Positions 55,691 through 64,000 of a stretch of 64,000 nt of DNA are shown here, one piece after another. The DNA is from Plasmopara viticola (taxonomy: Eukaryota; Oomycota; Peronosporomycetes; Peronosporales; Peronosporaceae). Location: the NCBI GenBank assembly GCA_001695595.3, contig MBPM02000053.1:124001-188000 (forward strand). The letters run 5' to 3'. A program made the position numbers and the translations under genes. Each line of letters starts with the position of its first letter. Position 1 is the stretch's first letter. The notes below the pieces were generated by a model. That model was given only the letters and a program-made list of their open reading frames with translations, had not been told where the DNA came from and did not search any database.

Positions 55691-58256
55691 TTACTTTCGT
55701 GTCTTATTACGACGTTTAAGAAGATCGAGGGCTTCGTAAAACCCCGAGACATCGTCGTCGACAGTGCTACAAGAGACAAGGGAACAACGTCAGTCGATGG
55801 ATCGCTGGGTGTGTGCAAGGAATGCAGTCATACCTCGCAGCACTGAGCCTCGTCGACGTTGACGGCTTTGCCTCGGAGTCCCAAGCTGTTGATGTCCGAA
55901 GAATGCGACCCAGTCGCTCTGGCGACGAAGCGTTCGTTGGCTTGGCCAGCGCCAACGTCTCTTTTGCCTCTGCTTCGAGCAGCGTTTTCGTCAAGAGCGC
56001 CCCTTTTCCTTGGCGTTGGTACCACAAGTCGAACTCTTTCTGGAGTTTCAACCGCCCCATTTCCAACATCTTTTGAATGTGTTGAATCTCTTTCTTTAAC
56101 TCGCTCAAGTCGTGGAACCCTTTCTTGTACGCACTCTTGTACGTGTCAATCTGTGCTTTGCACTTTTCTTCCGTCGCTATCAAAGCTGCCGTCGCTGCCG
56201 TCGACGTCTCGTCTTCGTCTCGATGGCCAAGCAACCCTTCGTTCGCGATGGCTTGTTGCTTGCGGACTTTTTCCATTTGACACGTCAGCGCCTTGATCTG
56301 GTTCCGAGCATCGTTCACTTGACTTGCCAGCGTCTTGGCAGCGTCGTATTTGCGCTTCAAAGCGACTTTATTGTCCCGAATCGCGTCGTTCTTGGGATAC
56401 TGGGTCTTGAAAGCTTCGAAAGCTTTCACTGGGTCGTCGAGAATCGCTGGATCCACCACCACACTTGACGCGTAGCCCTCGCTACTCCTTGCACTTGGTC
56501 TCTCGCGTGCCTTTCCGTCGTGAGCCTCGTCTTGGTTACTGCCATTGCCTCTCGTGAGCGCGTCCGTAGCATCCAGAGCCTTGGGGTCTTTTCGAATCAT
56601 CTTGACCATAATGGCAATCTCATTGTCTCGCTGTTGCACGAGCTGTTCAAGTTCCTGCACCCGGTGCTCGAGCTCGCCATTGTTCCCTCCATTGCCCGCC
56701 GAGAGAAGTTGCCCTCTTGATCCATTTGTGCTCGTAGCATTCGAGACCTGGGCCATGCTCTTGAGGATCTCAAAACACGCTTTCATCCTCGTGTATGTAA
56801 ACTCGCCCATTGCCAAGTGTGCGCTCGGGTCCGTATCCTTCACAAACGCCGCACACTTTTGGCGCAACTTGTCCAGTTCATACTCTTTCAGGTCTGCGCC
56901 TTCATTCTACCATAGCAGCAATGATTAAGGTATCGGACGATCCTGTTCAGTCTCGAAAAAACTCACCACATCACCCTTGAGCACCGCGATCTCTTCTTCC
57001 AGACAAGCGACGCGAGCTTTGAGTTGACGGATAATCACGGCAGGATCGATTTCCTCATTCAACCTCGCATCGTTCTTTACACGTGCTACGCGCTGGGCAA
57101 AGCGACACGTTGACACGGATTCCTACGACGTTTTATCAATTAGCAACGCGTGACTGTACGCACAGTCGCGCGTCGTACGTACATCGGTTTGATCGCGCTC
57201 GGGACTCACGGTAGCGACCATGACGGTCTTGCAATTCCCACCGAGGGAATCGCGCAGGACGGACGTCATCATGGAGTTGCGGTACGGAATGTGCGTCCGG
57301 CCCTTGGTATTCTTCTCGTGGAGGGCGACAATGACCATTTCCAAGTAGTGCAAACTCGTGTTAATGTACGCTGCTTCGCGAAGAAGCTGGCCCTTGGCCC
57401 CCGTCTTGTGCGCTCGCTCCGACCCCGCGAGATCCACGAGATGCAGCTTGGATCGCAAGACGATTTCACTCCCCACTCTTCGGGTTTCCAACGACACGGT
57501 AAAGATGCAATGGGAACGCGACGACGTCAAGTTCATGACCGTCTCGCTCACTGCCCGGTTCGTATCGCCGAGAAAGAGCAAATTCAACGCATCTTCCTCG
57601 GTCGTCACGGCATGCATCGACAGGTTTCGTAGATGGCAATTCCCGTCTTCGTCTTCCAACATGGCCACCCGTGGCAAATCGTCCAGTGACTTTGTCGCCT
57701 CGTGGTTGGGATCCAAGAGGTCGTAGCCTTGATTGTTGTAGATTTCGAGATACGAAACGTGCGCGATGATCTGGGCCTGGTTACTCTGCCGCATGTGCTC
57801 AAAGATGAGCGACAGAGCTCGCGGAATGAGGCCACGGTCATCGTATCGCTCTGCGCCCCCGGTAATCGTAAACGTCTTTCCCGATCCCGTCTGTCCGTAC
57901 GCAAAGACGGTGGCATTAAATCCGTTCAACGCACTCTCGACACAGGGCCGTCCGACGCGATCAAAGACTTCTTCTTGCTTGGCTTCCATGCCAATGACGG
58001 CATCAAAGTGAAATTTGTACGACGTGCGCGAGTTATTGATCAAGCCCGCCGCCACGTCTTTGGGGATGTCGTACTTCATCAAGTTGGTGTCTTCATCCCA
58101 CGAAAAGAAGCTCGAAGGTTTCTTCGACGGCTTCATGCGCAAGTAAATGCGAATGTTTGAGTCTTCGTCTTGGGGTGATTCGTCGTCGCCATGAACTGTG
58201 GAAGTCGCGTCTTCTTGATCGTCGTCATAGGCGCTACTGGCCGTGGCTCGATTCAT
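55691..58256 (-). CDS. KIF6: kinesin-9 family motor (KIF6-like), four exons
   Basis: Microtubule motor; KIF6 and KIF9 proteins belong to the flagellar/ciliary kinesin-9 family. Exons are 58256-57183, 57122-56967, 56906-55834 and 55766-55691. Introns of 60, 60 and 67 nt are all GT-AG, with CTAAT or TTAAT-like branch sites, and the joined frame gives 792 residues. The motor domain has the P-loop GQTGSGKT at 121-128, SSRSH at 245-249 and DLAGSE at 275-280. The diagnostic KIF6-like stretches are FTITGGAERYDDRG, HVSYLEIYN, LNLLFLGDTNR and HIPYRNSMMTSVLRDSLGGNC. Exon 2 restores the STCRFAQRVARVKN neck region after the first intron. Exon 3 carries coiled coil (LEHRVQELEQLVQQRDNEI). The last exon ends VDDDVSGFYEALDLL. 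It is divergent from the gene at 58865. Confidence 0.9.
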
Positions 58257-58864
58257 CGAGCGCGATCTTAAGAGGCTTCAAGGTCGTCAACCAATTAAAA
58301 GACGTTTCTGCGTCGCTTGAGAACCCTCTTATCATTGATTGGCATCTCGTCGTGATTGCTATAGCTGGTTGAGGAAGTGACCATTAGATGGAGCACAATC
58401 TTTGCCTTTTGGGTGAGGAACCAATGCTTTTGGGCATTGGTGGGATAGATAGGAAGGGCGTTTCAATCAGAAAGTGACTTTTAAAGATGCGATCAAGAAG
58501 AAGATGCAAAGCACAGACGAGTGTGAAGCGACCACGCTACTGAAGTGAAAGAGAGTGCGAAGGGCAGGACAAGTGGTGCCATTTGAAAGGTTGCATTGGT
58601 AGTCAATCCTTACTCGATGGATGCTGTATCGACCAGGTTTAGATCCTATTTTCTTACACATTCTTAAATATAGCATAGTACTTGATTGTAGTAATATTTT
58701 GTCTTTACTATTATGCAAGCGCTTTTTCACAGCCATACTTGACTTCATTTAGCAGGATCAAAAAATATCAACTAATGTCAAATACTAGGCAACATTCGAT
58801 GTCGCGCTGACACTTTCAATCACCTAAATATGTGGTCTACCACACTATTTCAACCTACAATAAT
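58257..58864. promoter_or_regulatory. shared divergent intergenic region
   Basis: About 600 bp between the kinesin start (minus) and the gene at 58865 (plus), so it should contain both promoters. I recognise no specific element. A minus-strand frame at 58467-58748 has no protein-like features. Confidence 0.4.
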
Positions 58865-60525
58865 ATGGCGCCCACGGACCGAAAGCGACAGCGCAGCCAT
58901 GAGACATTGGCTAGCCCTCGTTCAAAGCTTCAAGCCACTGCTCTAAGCGACAACGAATTTCCTGATGCATCAATAGTAGATGCCGAGCTATCAAGTATCA
59001 ACAACTTGCTTCAAGAGGACGAAACCTCCCAAAAACGTGTGTTTCTATTGCCTTGTTCATACAATGAATTATTGTCTAATCTACACTTTTTTATGATGTT
59101 ACGAATTAGAGACGTGGCAGATTGGCAAACGCGTAAAGAAGCTTGTCGAAAGCCACGAGCACTTGCCAGTTGCCACACAATTAGACGCGTACTTCTTATG
59201 GGGAACGGCATTGGCTCGATTGGCCTCTTTAAACGAGGATCCGACGCTGGCCGAAGCTGCGGCGGACAAGTTTGAGCTTATGACTAAACTTAGTCAGGAT
59301 GGAGCGAATGAAGATGCCGTGGACGCTGCTTTAGGAGCCGTGGGGTTCTCGCTCTGGGGATCCTCGCTGCTGATTGTAGCCACAGAGACCCAAAGTCGAC
59401 ACGTGCTGGATGAGGCACTGGTGAAGTTTCAGCGCGCAGTTGAAATTGACGGAGGCACGACTTTTGAAACGAGGTTTCAGTATGCAAAGGCATTGAAAGA
59501 GGGAGGAGATTTGGTCTCGTTTCTAGAGGTTGATGGAAAAGAGGGAGGGATGGCTTACTATAAAAGAGCACTGAGAGTCTGTGGCAAGTTAGAGGAGATT
59601 TACGTGAACGAGTCTGCAAAGAAAGAGCAGCAATTGAGTGAGAAAGTTTGCGATAGTGAAGGTGATGACACGGTGACAAGGGAGGATTTTGCGGAAGCAA
59701 AGCTATTGGAAGCTGTACTCCAAAGTTTGCTCGAGGATTCAACAAGCATTGATGAGTTCCATCGCACACTCGCATTGTATCGGAAAGCAATCTGTATGTG
59801 GCTCTTGTTTGGAAAGAATTGCATTGATCTCACTCGGTGTATGTGGTAGTGCTAGACCCTGACAGCACCGAAGCATTAATGGAAATGACCAATTATTTGG
59901 CAGCAAGATGTTTTAGACGAGGAGAGAAGCCATCGGGGATAGAGTGGACCACACTATTTGAGGACCTCGAGGCAACGTACAAGGTGTTTTTAAACAAAAT
60001 TGGGTTCGAGCTGCGAGAGTGTCATGACATTTGCACGAGAAAGGATACAAAGGACCAAACAGAGCGCGAGGAAGAAAAAATTGACGAGCGTGTGCCACAT
60101 TTGCTTCAATCACTTGGGAAAGGACTTGCTGCGTTCGTGCAAGCCTTTCCACGGCTCAAAGATCGACCGAATACAAAGGGAATGGAGCTGGCAGACACTC
60201 GCTTTATGCATGCAGTCGAGATCTTACGCACGGCTCATCACTTTCATGACAAACTGGGCGGATATTACTTGGCGTGTTTATATGCATCCCCAGCTTATCA
60301 AGACGAACAAGTAAGTGTGTTGCAGTAATTTTCGAAAAAGATGAAAACGTGGAACTGAGAAGCTTTCTTTTGTCCATGCAGCAATGCCGGATTTGGCTGG
60401 AGACAGCAGACAGCTACGGAGCTCTAGAAGACGAATTTGACGTACAAAACTTTACCACAATGCACGAAAAGCCGTGGTTCAAGCGCTTAATTCATCCACC
60501 CGAGCCAATCGAGGACGAGCAATGA
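58865..60525 (+). CDS. TPR-like helical repeat protein, possibly Nro1/ETT1 family, four exons
   Basis: Four exons give a 486-residue protein: 58865-59036, 59110-59793, 59850-60310 and 60382-60525. Introns are 73, 56 and 71 nt with GTGTGT, GTATGT and GTAAGT donors and AG acceptors, and the reading frame is continuous across all three. The N-terminus is basic (PTDRKRQRSHETL), like a nuclear signal. The body is helical with TPR-like phrases (YFLWGTALARLASL, FSLWGSSLLIVA, ALVKFQRAVEIDG, YYKRALRVCGKLEEIY, LLDPDSTEALMEMTNYLA, FHDKLGGYYLACLYA). This order recalls Nro1/ETT1, a nuclear protein linked in fungi to translation termination and oxygen response. That family call is inference from pattern memory. 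Plain TPR protein of unknown role is the alternative. Confidence 0.6.
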
Positions 60526-61101
60526 AGTCGAGAAAGACGACGAATAGATACTGAAGCATTTCTCTTCGTGTCTAACACAAACCGTTTGCATTTTTAGAGG
60601 ATGATACTGTTGTTCAACTTACATATTTAGAAACACTAGTCGCTTACATCAACATGTTTAGTGATTAACAATAAAGATCCCAAAATACTAATGTTGACTC
60701 AATAGTGTTATAAGCTCTCACGAAAGTAGCCATTTTGAATACAAAAATCGCTATTATAAAGATACTTACATGACAATATCATTTTATAGACTTATACATA
60801 CAAAAGAAGAGTTTATTAATGAAGGAAGATTCCAAGGATCCAAAATCATTAAAAAGCTGATTGTTGTCGCAAAACCGCAAGTAAAAAACATTGATATAAA
60901 TATTCTATAAACTTGTTGAAACTAGGAAATTATAAAAAAGGTAGTTTCCCGACTGACCCAGAAACAACACTTTCTCAAATAGAATTTGCCAAATACCTTA
61001 CGAGAAAGACTTTAAACGTTCACTCGACAGCAGAAACGTCCAGCTATTTCCTCATTTTACCATTTCGTGACTTTTGTTATACACGGCGTCAAGAGCAAAG
61101 A
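60526..61101. other. AT-rich intergenic region
   Basis: No gene is seen up to the ATG at 61102. The frame of the next ORF stays open back to 60913 but has no ATG there, so an upstream exon or a promoter are both possible. Confidence 0.4.
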
Positions 61102-61590
61102 ATGAGCTGGCGCACTCAAGCCAATGTTGGTGTTGCTGAAGACAGCTATCAATGGATTTCTGCCTACCTGACGACTTTCGACGTCGACTTGCTCAAGTTT
61201 GAACTCGAAGTCGATAGTCAGCATTTTTATGACAATATAAATGTTCTACTGGTCAATCCGTCACCTCACGACCATCGTCGATCCCCGCTTCAGCTCACTC
61301 GATCCGATTTGAACGAGATTTCCGAATTCCAAGGTCCAGTGACGAAGCCGGATAGACAAGAAGCAACTCCCGTGCCATCGGTCTCCTTTTGTGATCTATT
61401 AAATGAGGCACAGATAGTTGCGACACATAGATGTCAAGCATCTGGTCGTGCAGCGACAACCCCCCGAAAGTCCCAAGCCCGTACGATTCGACATCGTACT
61501 TTGATTGCGACAGCTGCAACGAATCCATACGAGAAACCAGCGACTCGTTCAAGTTTGCGCAAGAAACTTAATCGCCGCCTCTTCCAATAG
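61102..61590 (+). CDS. hypothetical protein
   Basis: A 162-residue frame starting at ATG 61102 (MSWRTQANVGVAEDSYQW). I do not recognise it. The first half is acidic and hydrophobic (ISAYLTTFDVDLLKFELEVD), while the C-terminus is rich in Arg, Lys, Thr and Ser (ATRSSLRKKLNRRLFQ), perhaps nucleic-acid or membrane associated. There is no signal peptide or transmembrane segment. It is on the same strand as its neighbours, in a compact gene-rich area, which favours a real gene. A longer product could exist if an upstream exon supplies another start. Confidence 0.5.
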   Translation: MSWRTQANVGVAEDSYQWISAYLTTFDVDLLKFELEVDSQHFYDNINVLLVNPSPHDHRRSPLQLTRSDLNEISEFQGPVTKPDRQEATPVPSVSFCDLLNEAQIVATHRCQASGRAATTPRKSQARTIRHRTLIATAATNPYEKPATRSSLRKKLNRRLFQ

Positions 61591-62258
61591 TAAAACCAAG
61601 CTCGTCCAATCTCTCTACATCTCATCACCGCGGCGAGGAGTGAAGTGAAGGCCTTTCATAAGCGATGCGTCAAAAGCCGTAGCCTTGAGTTGTGCGTATT
61701 TTTGTCTTAATAAATTCGACGTATTAATTCTGCAAGAAATTGAAGATACGATTTGGCAGTCAGGGCGGTAAAATATATTAACGCCTCTTCAAGATTGAAG
61801 CCCATGTACGTATTGAGCTTGAAAAAAAGATGCTCCGTATTCTCTTGCGTGCCATCAGTACCCATTCTATAGAAGCTAAATCCATAATGTTTTTAAGCCT
61901 ACTACAGTGTCAGTCACATGACCAGTGCGACTCCACAATGCTCCATGAGATGCAAACAACGACTTATTGCTGTCCCATCCTCCTCTTCTTTCGAAGCAAT
62001 GTTACGCATGAAACACACAAGTCCTCCGAATATATGTATGTACCACAGTCGCATTACTCTGTGGTACCATCCATTACTGCTTAAAGCTGGTACCCGTCAC
62101 CTGCGTTCCATTCTATCAACATCTTGTACCACCTTCACAACAAGGTGCCACTTTTACTGCATACAAAGCTAGTTGATTTATCAGAGGGACGCACGCATCT
62201 CACGTGCTTATCACTCCTTGATTTGCGTAGAGATACAATTCTCGCCGCTGCAACAAGG
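61591..62258. other. intergenic region
   Basis: No gene is seen. The hydrolase frame is open back to a TTG at 62124 but lacks an ATG before 62259. A nine-base inverted repeat (GTACCACAG / CTGTGGTAC) lies at 62040-62067. Confidence 0.4.
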
Positions 62259-63569
62259 ATGCAACAAGTTTGCAAGCACGTGCGTAACCTTCGCACGTCC
62301 GGTTATGGAGCTACTTACACGCTTCCAATCTTCCTCACTGTCGCTCTGCTTTCGCTCTGGGTCAATGCAACGCACCTGCACTCGCTCGGACTGGCGCATG
62401 TTTTGATTCTAGCCAAACTCGTGCTATTGCTTGGACTTCACGAGTTACTTCGACCGTTTTGCCTCTCGTTCACTGAGGTTTGCCTACTAACAGCTCACGT
62501 GAGTGCTGCAGTCAACACGGCAATTCTTCGCGTGGTCAAGCGAGGGTTACAACCAAAGTTCCCAGAGTGGACGCTTTGGTACGAAGGCTTTCAAGCCATT
62601 GCGGCTGCTGCTGGTCAACACAACGGTGGTCACATTTTAAAACTCTACAACGCAATGGCCTTCCGACGCAACTTTGAGCTCGTGGGACGACTACTTGGCG
62701 CTTTGGCTTGCTGGCGTCATGCAATGCAGCTCACGAGCTTCCAGTACAATGGCCTCGAACACTTATGGTTGTGCTCGAAAGATCGCGCCACATCAAAAAG
62801 CTACGAACGACGAGTCGTCGTACTGTATTTCCATGGAGGGGGGTACGCGCTTTTTAGTCCCCACTTTTTTGTCGAATTTGCCAGTCGGTTGCTCCATCAG
62901 ATACAAAGGCAACTGGGTACTGGAGACATCAAGGTCCAAATTCTATTGGCCAATTATCGAAAACTGCCCGAGGTTTCATTTCCCTCTCCTTTAGATGACG
63001 CCATGACAATGTTGACCTATCTCCTGCAACATGAAAAAGTGGCACCCGAGAACATCATTCTCGCTGGCGACAGTGCCGGTGGTGGATTGGTACTTGCAAC
63101 TCTCTTGCGTCTTCGACGAGCGCGACAACCGATGCCCCTTGCAGCAATGTGTAGTTGTCCGTACGCCGATTTATCCGCAGACGTGGCCGAGTCCGAGCAT
63201 TGTTTCATCTCCAAGTCAATGGTCGATGCCATTCGCGACTTTTGCGTGCACGCAACACCACGTGCAAGTTGGGGCGAAGGTGCCATGTTGCAAACGGATT
63301 TGAGAGGGTTACCAACCTTATTTATTCAAGCAGCCGAGTTTGATATTTTGCATCAACAATCGTTGCAATTGGCTGAAAATGCGCGAGCCGACGGAGTGCA
63401 CGTGGAATTGGACGTAAATAACCACATGCCTCACGTGTTTACGCTGTTTCCACATTTTATGCTTCCACACTCGTCCATTGGGATTAAACGACTTGCTGCC
63501 TTTATAACGCACCAACTAACGACGCATCGAATCCCCGTGCAACTGCCAGGAGTTGCTCCAGCTTTTTAG
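62259..63569 (+). CDS. membrane-anchored alpha/beta hydrolase, hormone-sensitive-lipase type
   Basis: A 436-residue protein from the first in-frame ATG at 62259. Residues about 22-60 hold one or two hydrophobic membrane segments (TLPIFLTVALLSLWV and GLAHVLILAKLVLLLGL). The catalytic domain has the HSL-family oxyanion motif HGGGY at 192-196 and the nucleophile elbow GDSAGG at 270-275 (Ser272). The acid is probably Asp362 (FDILHQQ) and the base His392 in HMPHVF. Such enzymes hydrolyse esters or lipids; the substrate cannot be told from sequence. The hydrophobic N-terminus suggests a position at the ER or another membrane. No intron is needed. It is co-directional with the genes on either side. 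Confidence 0.85.
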   Translation: MQQVCKHVRNLRTSGYGATYTLPIFLTVALLSLWVNATHLHSLGLAHVLILAKLVLLLGLHELLRPFCLSFTEVCLLTAHVSAAVNTAILRVVKRGLQPKFPEWTLWYEGFQAIAAAAGQHNGGHILKLYNAMAFRRNFELVGRLLGALACWRHAMQLTSFQYNGLEHLWLCSKDRATSKSYERRVVVLYFHGGGYALFSPHFFVEFASRLLHQIQRQLGTGDIKVQILLANYRKLPEVSFPSPLDDAMTMLTYLLQHEKVAPENIILAGDSAGGGLVLATLLRLRRARQPMPLAAMCSCPYADLSADVAESEHCFISKSMVDAIRDFCVHATPRASWGEGAMLQTDLRGLPTLFIQAAEFDILHQQSLQLAENARADGVHVELDVNNHMPHVFTLFPHFMLPHSSIGIKRLAAFITHQLTTHRIPVQLPGVAPAF

Positions 63570-63756
63570 CCTGTGTAATGGATAGGGTTTTGAAGTTTTC
63601 GACTTTTTCGATTTTAAATTATACTTGTCTAATAATAGTATTCTCCGCGGTATTATAGTAGTTTCGCAGCTTAATTTTCGTAACTTCTCTTGATTGCATC
63701 CAACAACATAAATTACACGAGCTCATATTGCGATTGTAAAGGTGTTTTAGTGCATC

Positions 63757-64000
63757 ATGTTGGTAAATGGCGTAGATATCTCCATGCTGGAAGGTTGGAT
63801 GATTAAAATCAACAGCAAGCCGAGCTTTTTTGGCAAAACTACAAGCCGTCGGTGGTTTAAAGTAGGTTTTGTTTCCGGATCGAATTCAGAGAGAAAACTC
63901 GTGATTTCCTACTCGACCAGCAAGTGCGTCGTTCATTCGCTTGCTCTCTATTTTGATCGTAATCATTGTTGATTGTCGTATTAAAGGAAAGCAAAAGATC
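63757..64000 (+). CDS. PH-domain protein, N-terminal part only (window end)
   Basis: Exon 1 runs 63757-63923 from an ATG. A 63-nt GT-AG intron (63924-63986, donor GTGCGT, acceptor TTAAAG) brings the frame into the last 14 bases. The sequence LEGWMIKINSKPSF...SRRWFKV...LVISYSTSK continuing into KKAKD is a typical start of a pleckstrin-homology domain: a Gly-Trp in strand 1, RRWF in strand 2 and a short basic loop after strand 3. PH domains bind phosphoinositides or proteins. The rest of the gene lies outside the window, so any further domains are unknown. Confidence 0.7.

Noticed and set aside
57123..57182. kinesin ending at the stop codon after the motor core
   Set aside because: This segment has a GT donor, CTAAT and TAG acceptor. 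Removing it restores the conserved STCRFAQRVA region, so it is an intron.
59163..59849. separate gene starting in the middle of the ETT1-like locus
   Set aside because: It is exon 2 of a four-exon gene. The flanking frames join through good GT-AG introns in consistent phase.
62040..62067. nine-base inverted repeat as terminator or regulatory hairpin
   Set aside because: It is too short to be meaningful in a eukaryotic intergenic region without further evidence.

Overview
The window looks like nuclear DNA of an oomycete, most likely a zoospore-forming downy mildew (Plasmopara-like) or a close Phytophthora relative. The evidence is a family of large secreted repeat proteins with a degenerate RXLR and an intact EER motif, a Crinkler (CRN) relic with the LFLAK-type and HVLVVVP-type signatures, an oomycete-style MULE transposase relic, and short (56-73 nt) GT-AG introns in the housekeeping genes. 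The genus is inference. A kinesin-9 (KIF6-type) gene argues for a species that still makes flagellate zoospores.

Positions 1 to about 52,500 are a gene-sparse, AT-rich, repeat-rich effector region. It holds five paralogous genes of about 880 codons: 3048-5684 (minus), 10792-13479, 20900-23572, 35111-37768, and a broken one at 48414-51033. Each encodes a signal peptide, an RXLR-like/EER leader and nine tandem W-type helical modules of about 80-118 residues. Between them lie relics of Ty1/copia (about 6.9-8.4, 14.5-15.7 and 26.3-28.4 kb), Ty3/gypsy (about 51.3-51.6 kb) and MULE (38.2-40.0 kb) elements. The region also holds three copies of a GC-rich LTR-like repeat, a pair of old segmental duplicates (15.8-17.0 and 31.2-32.5 kb), a decayed CRN gene (19355-20558), two perfect foldback repeats and a rearranged fragment of nuclear large-subunit rDNA (about 44648-45160). 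No other convincing gene is visible there.

From about 52,570 to the end the window is compact and gene-dense with housekeeping genes. They are the AP-2 alpha subunit (minus), a KIF6-like kinesin with four exons (minus), a divergent four-exon gene resembling Nro1/ETT1, a small unknown ORF, an HSL-type alpha/beta hydrolase, and the first exons of a PH-domain gene cut by the window end. The change of density at about 51-52.5 kb is the usual border of a 'two-speed' pathogen genome.

The effector genes share architecture, flanks and, for two of them, a proximal promoter. They appear to have spread by segmental duplication together with their TE-laden flanks. They would act after secretion into the host; no host target can be read from sequence. 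The housekeeping genes serve unrelated cellular roles (endocytosis, axonemal motor, translation or stress control, lipid or ester hydrolysis).
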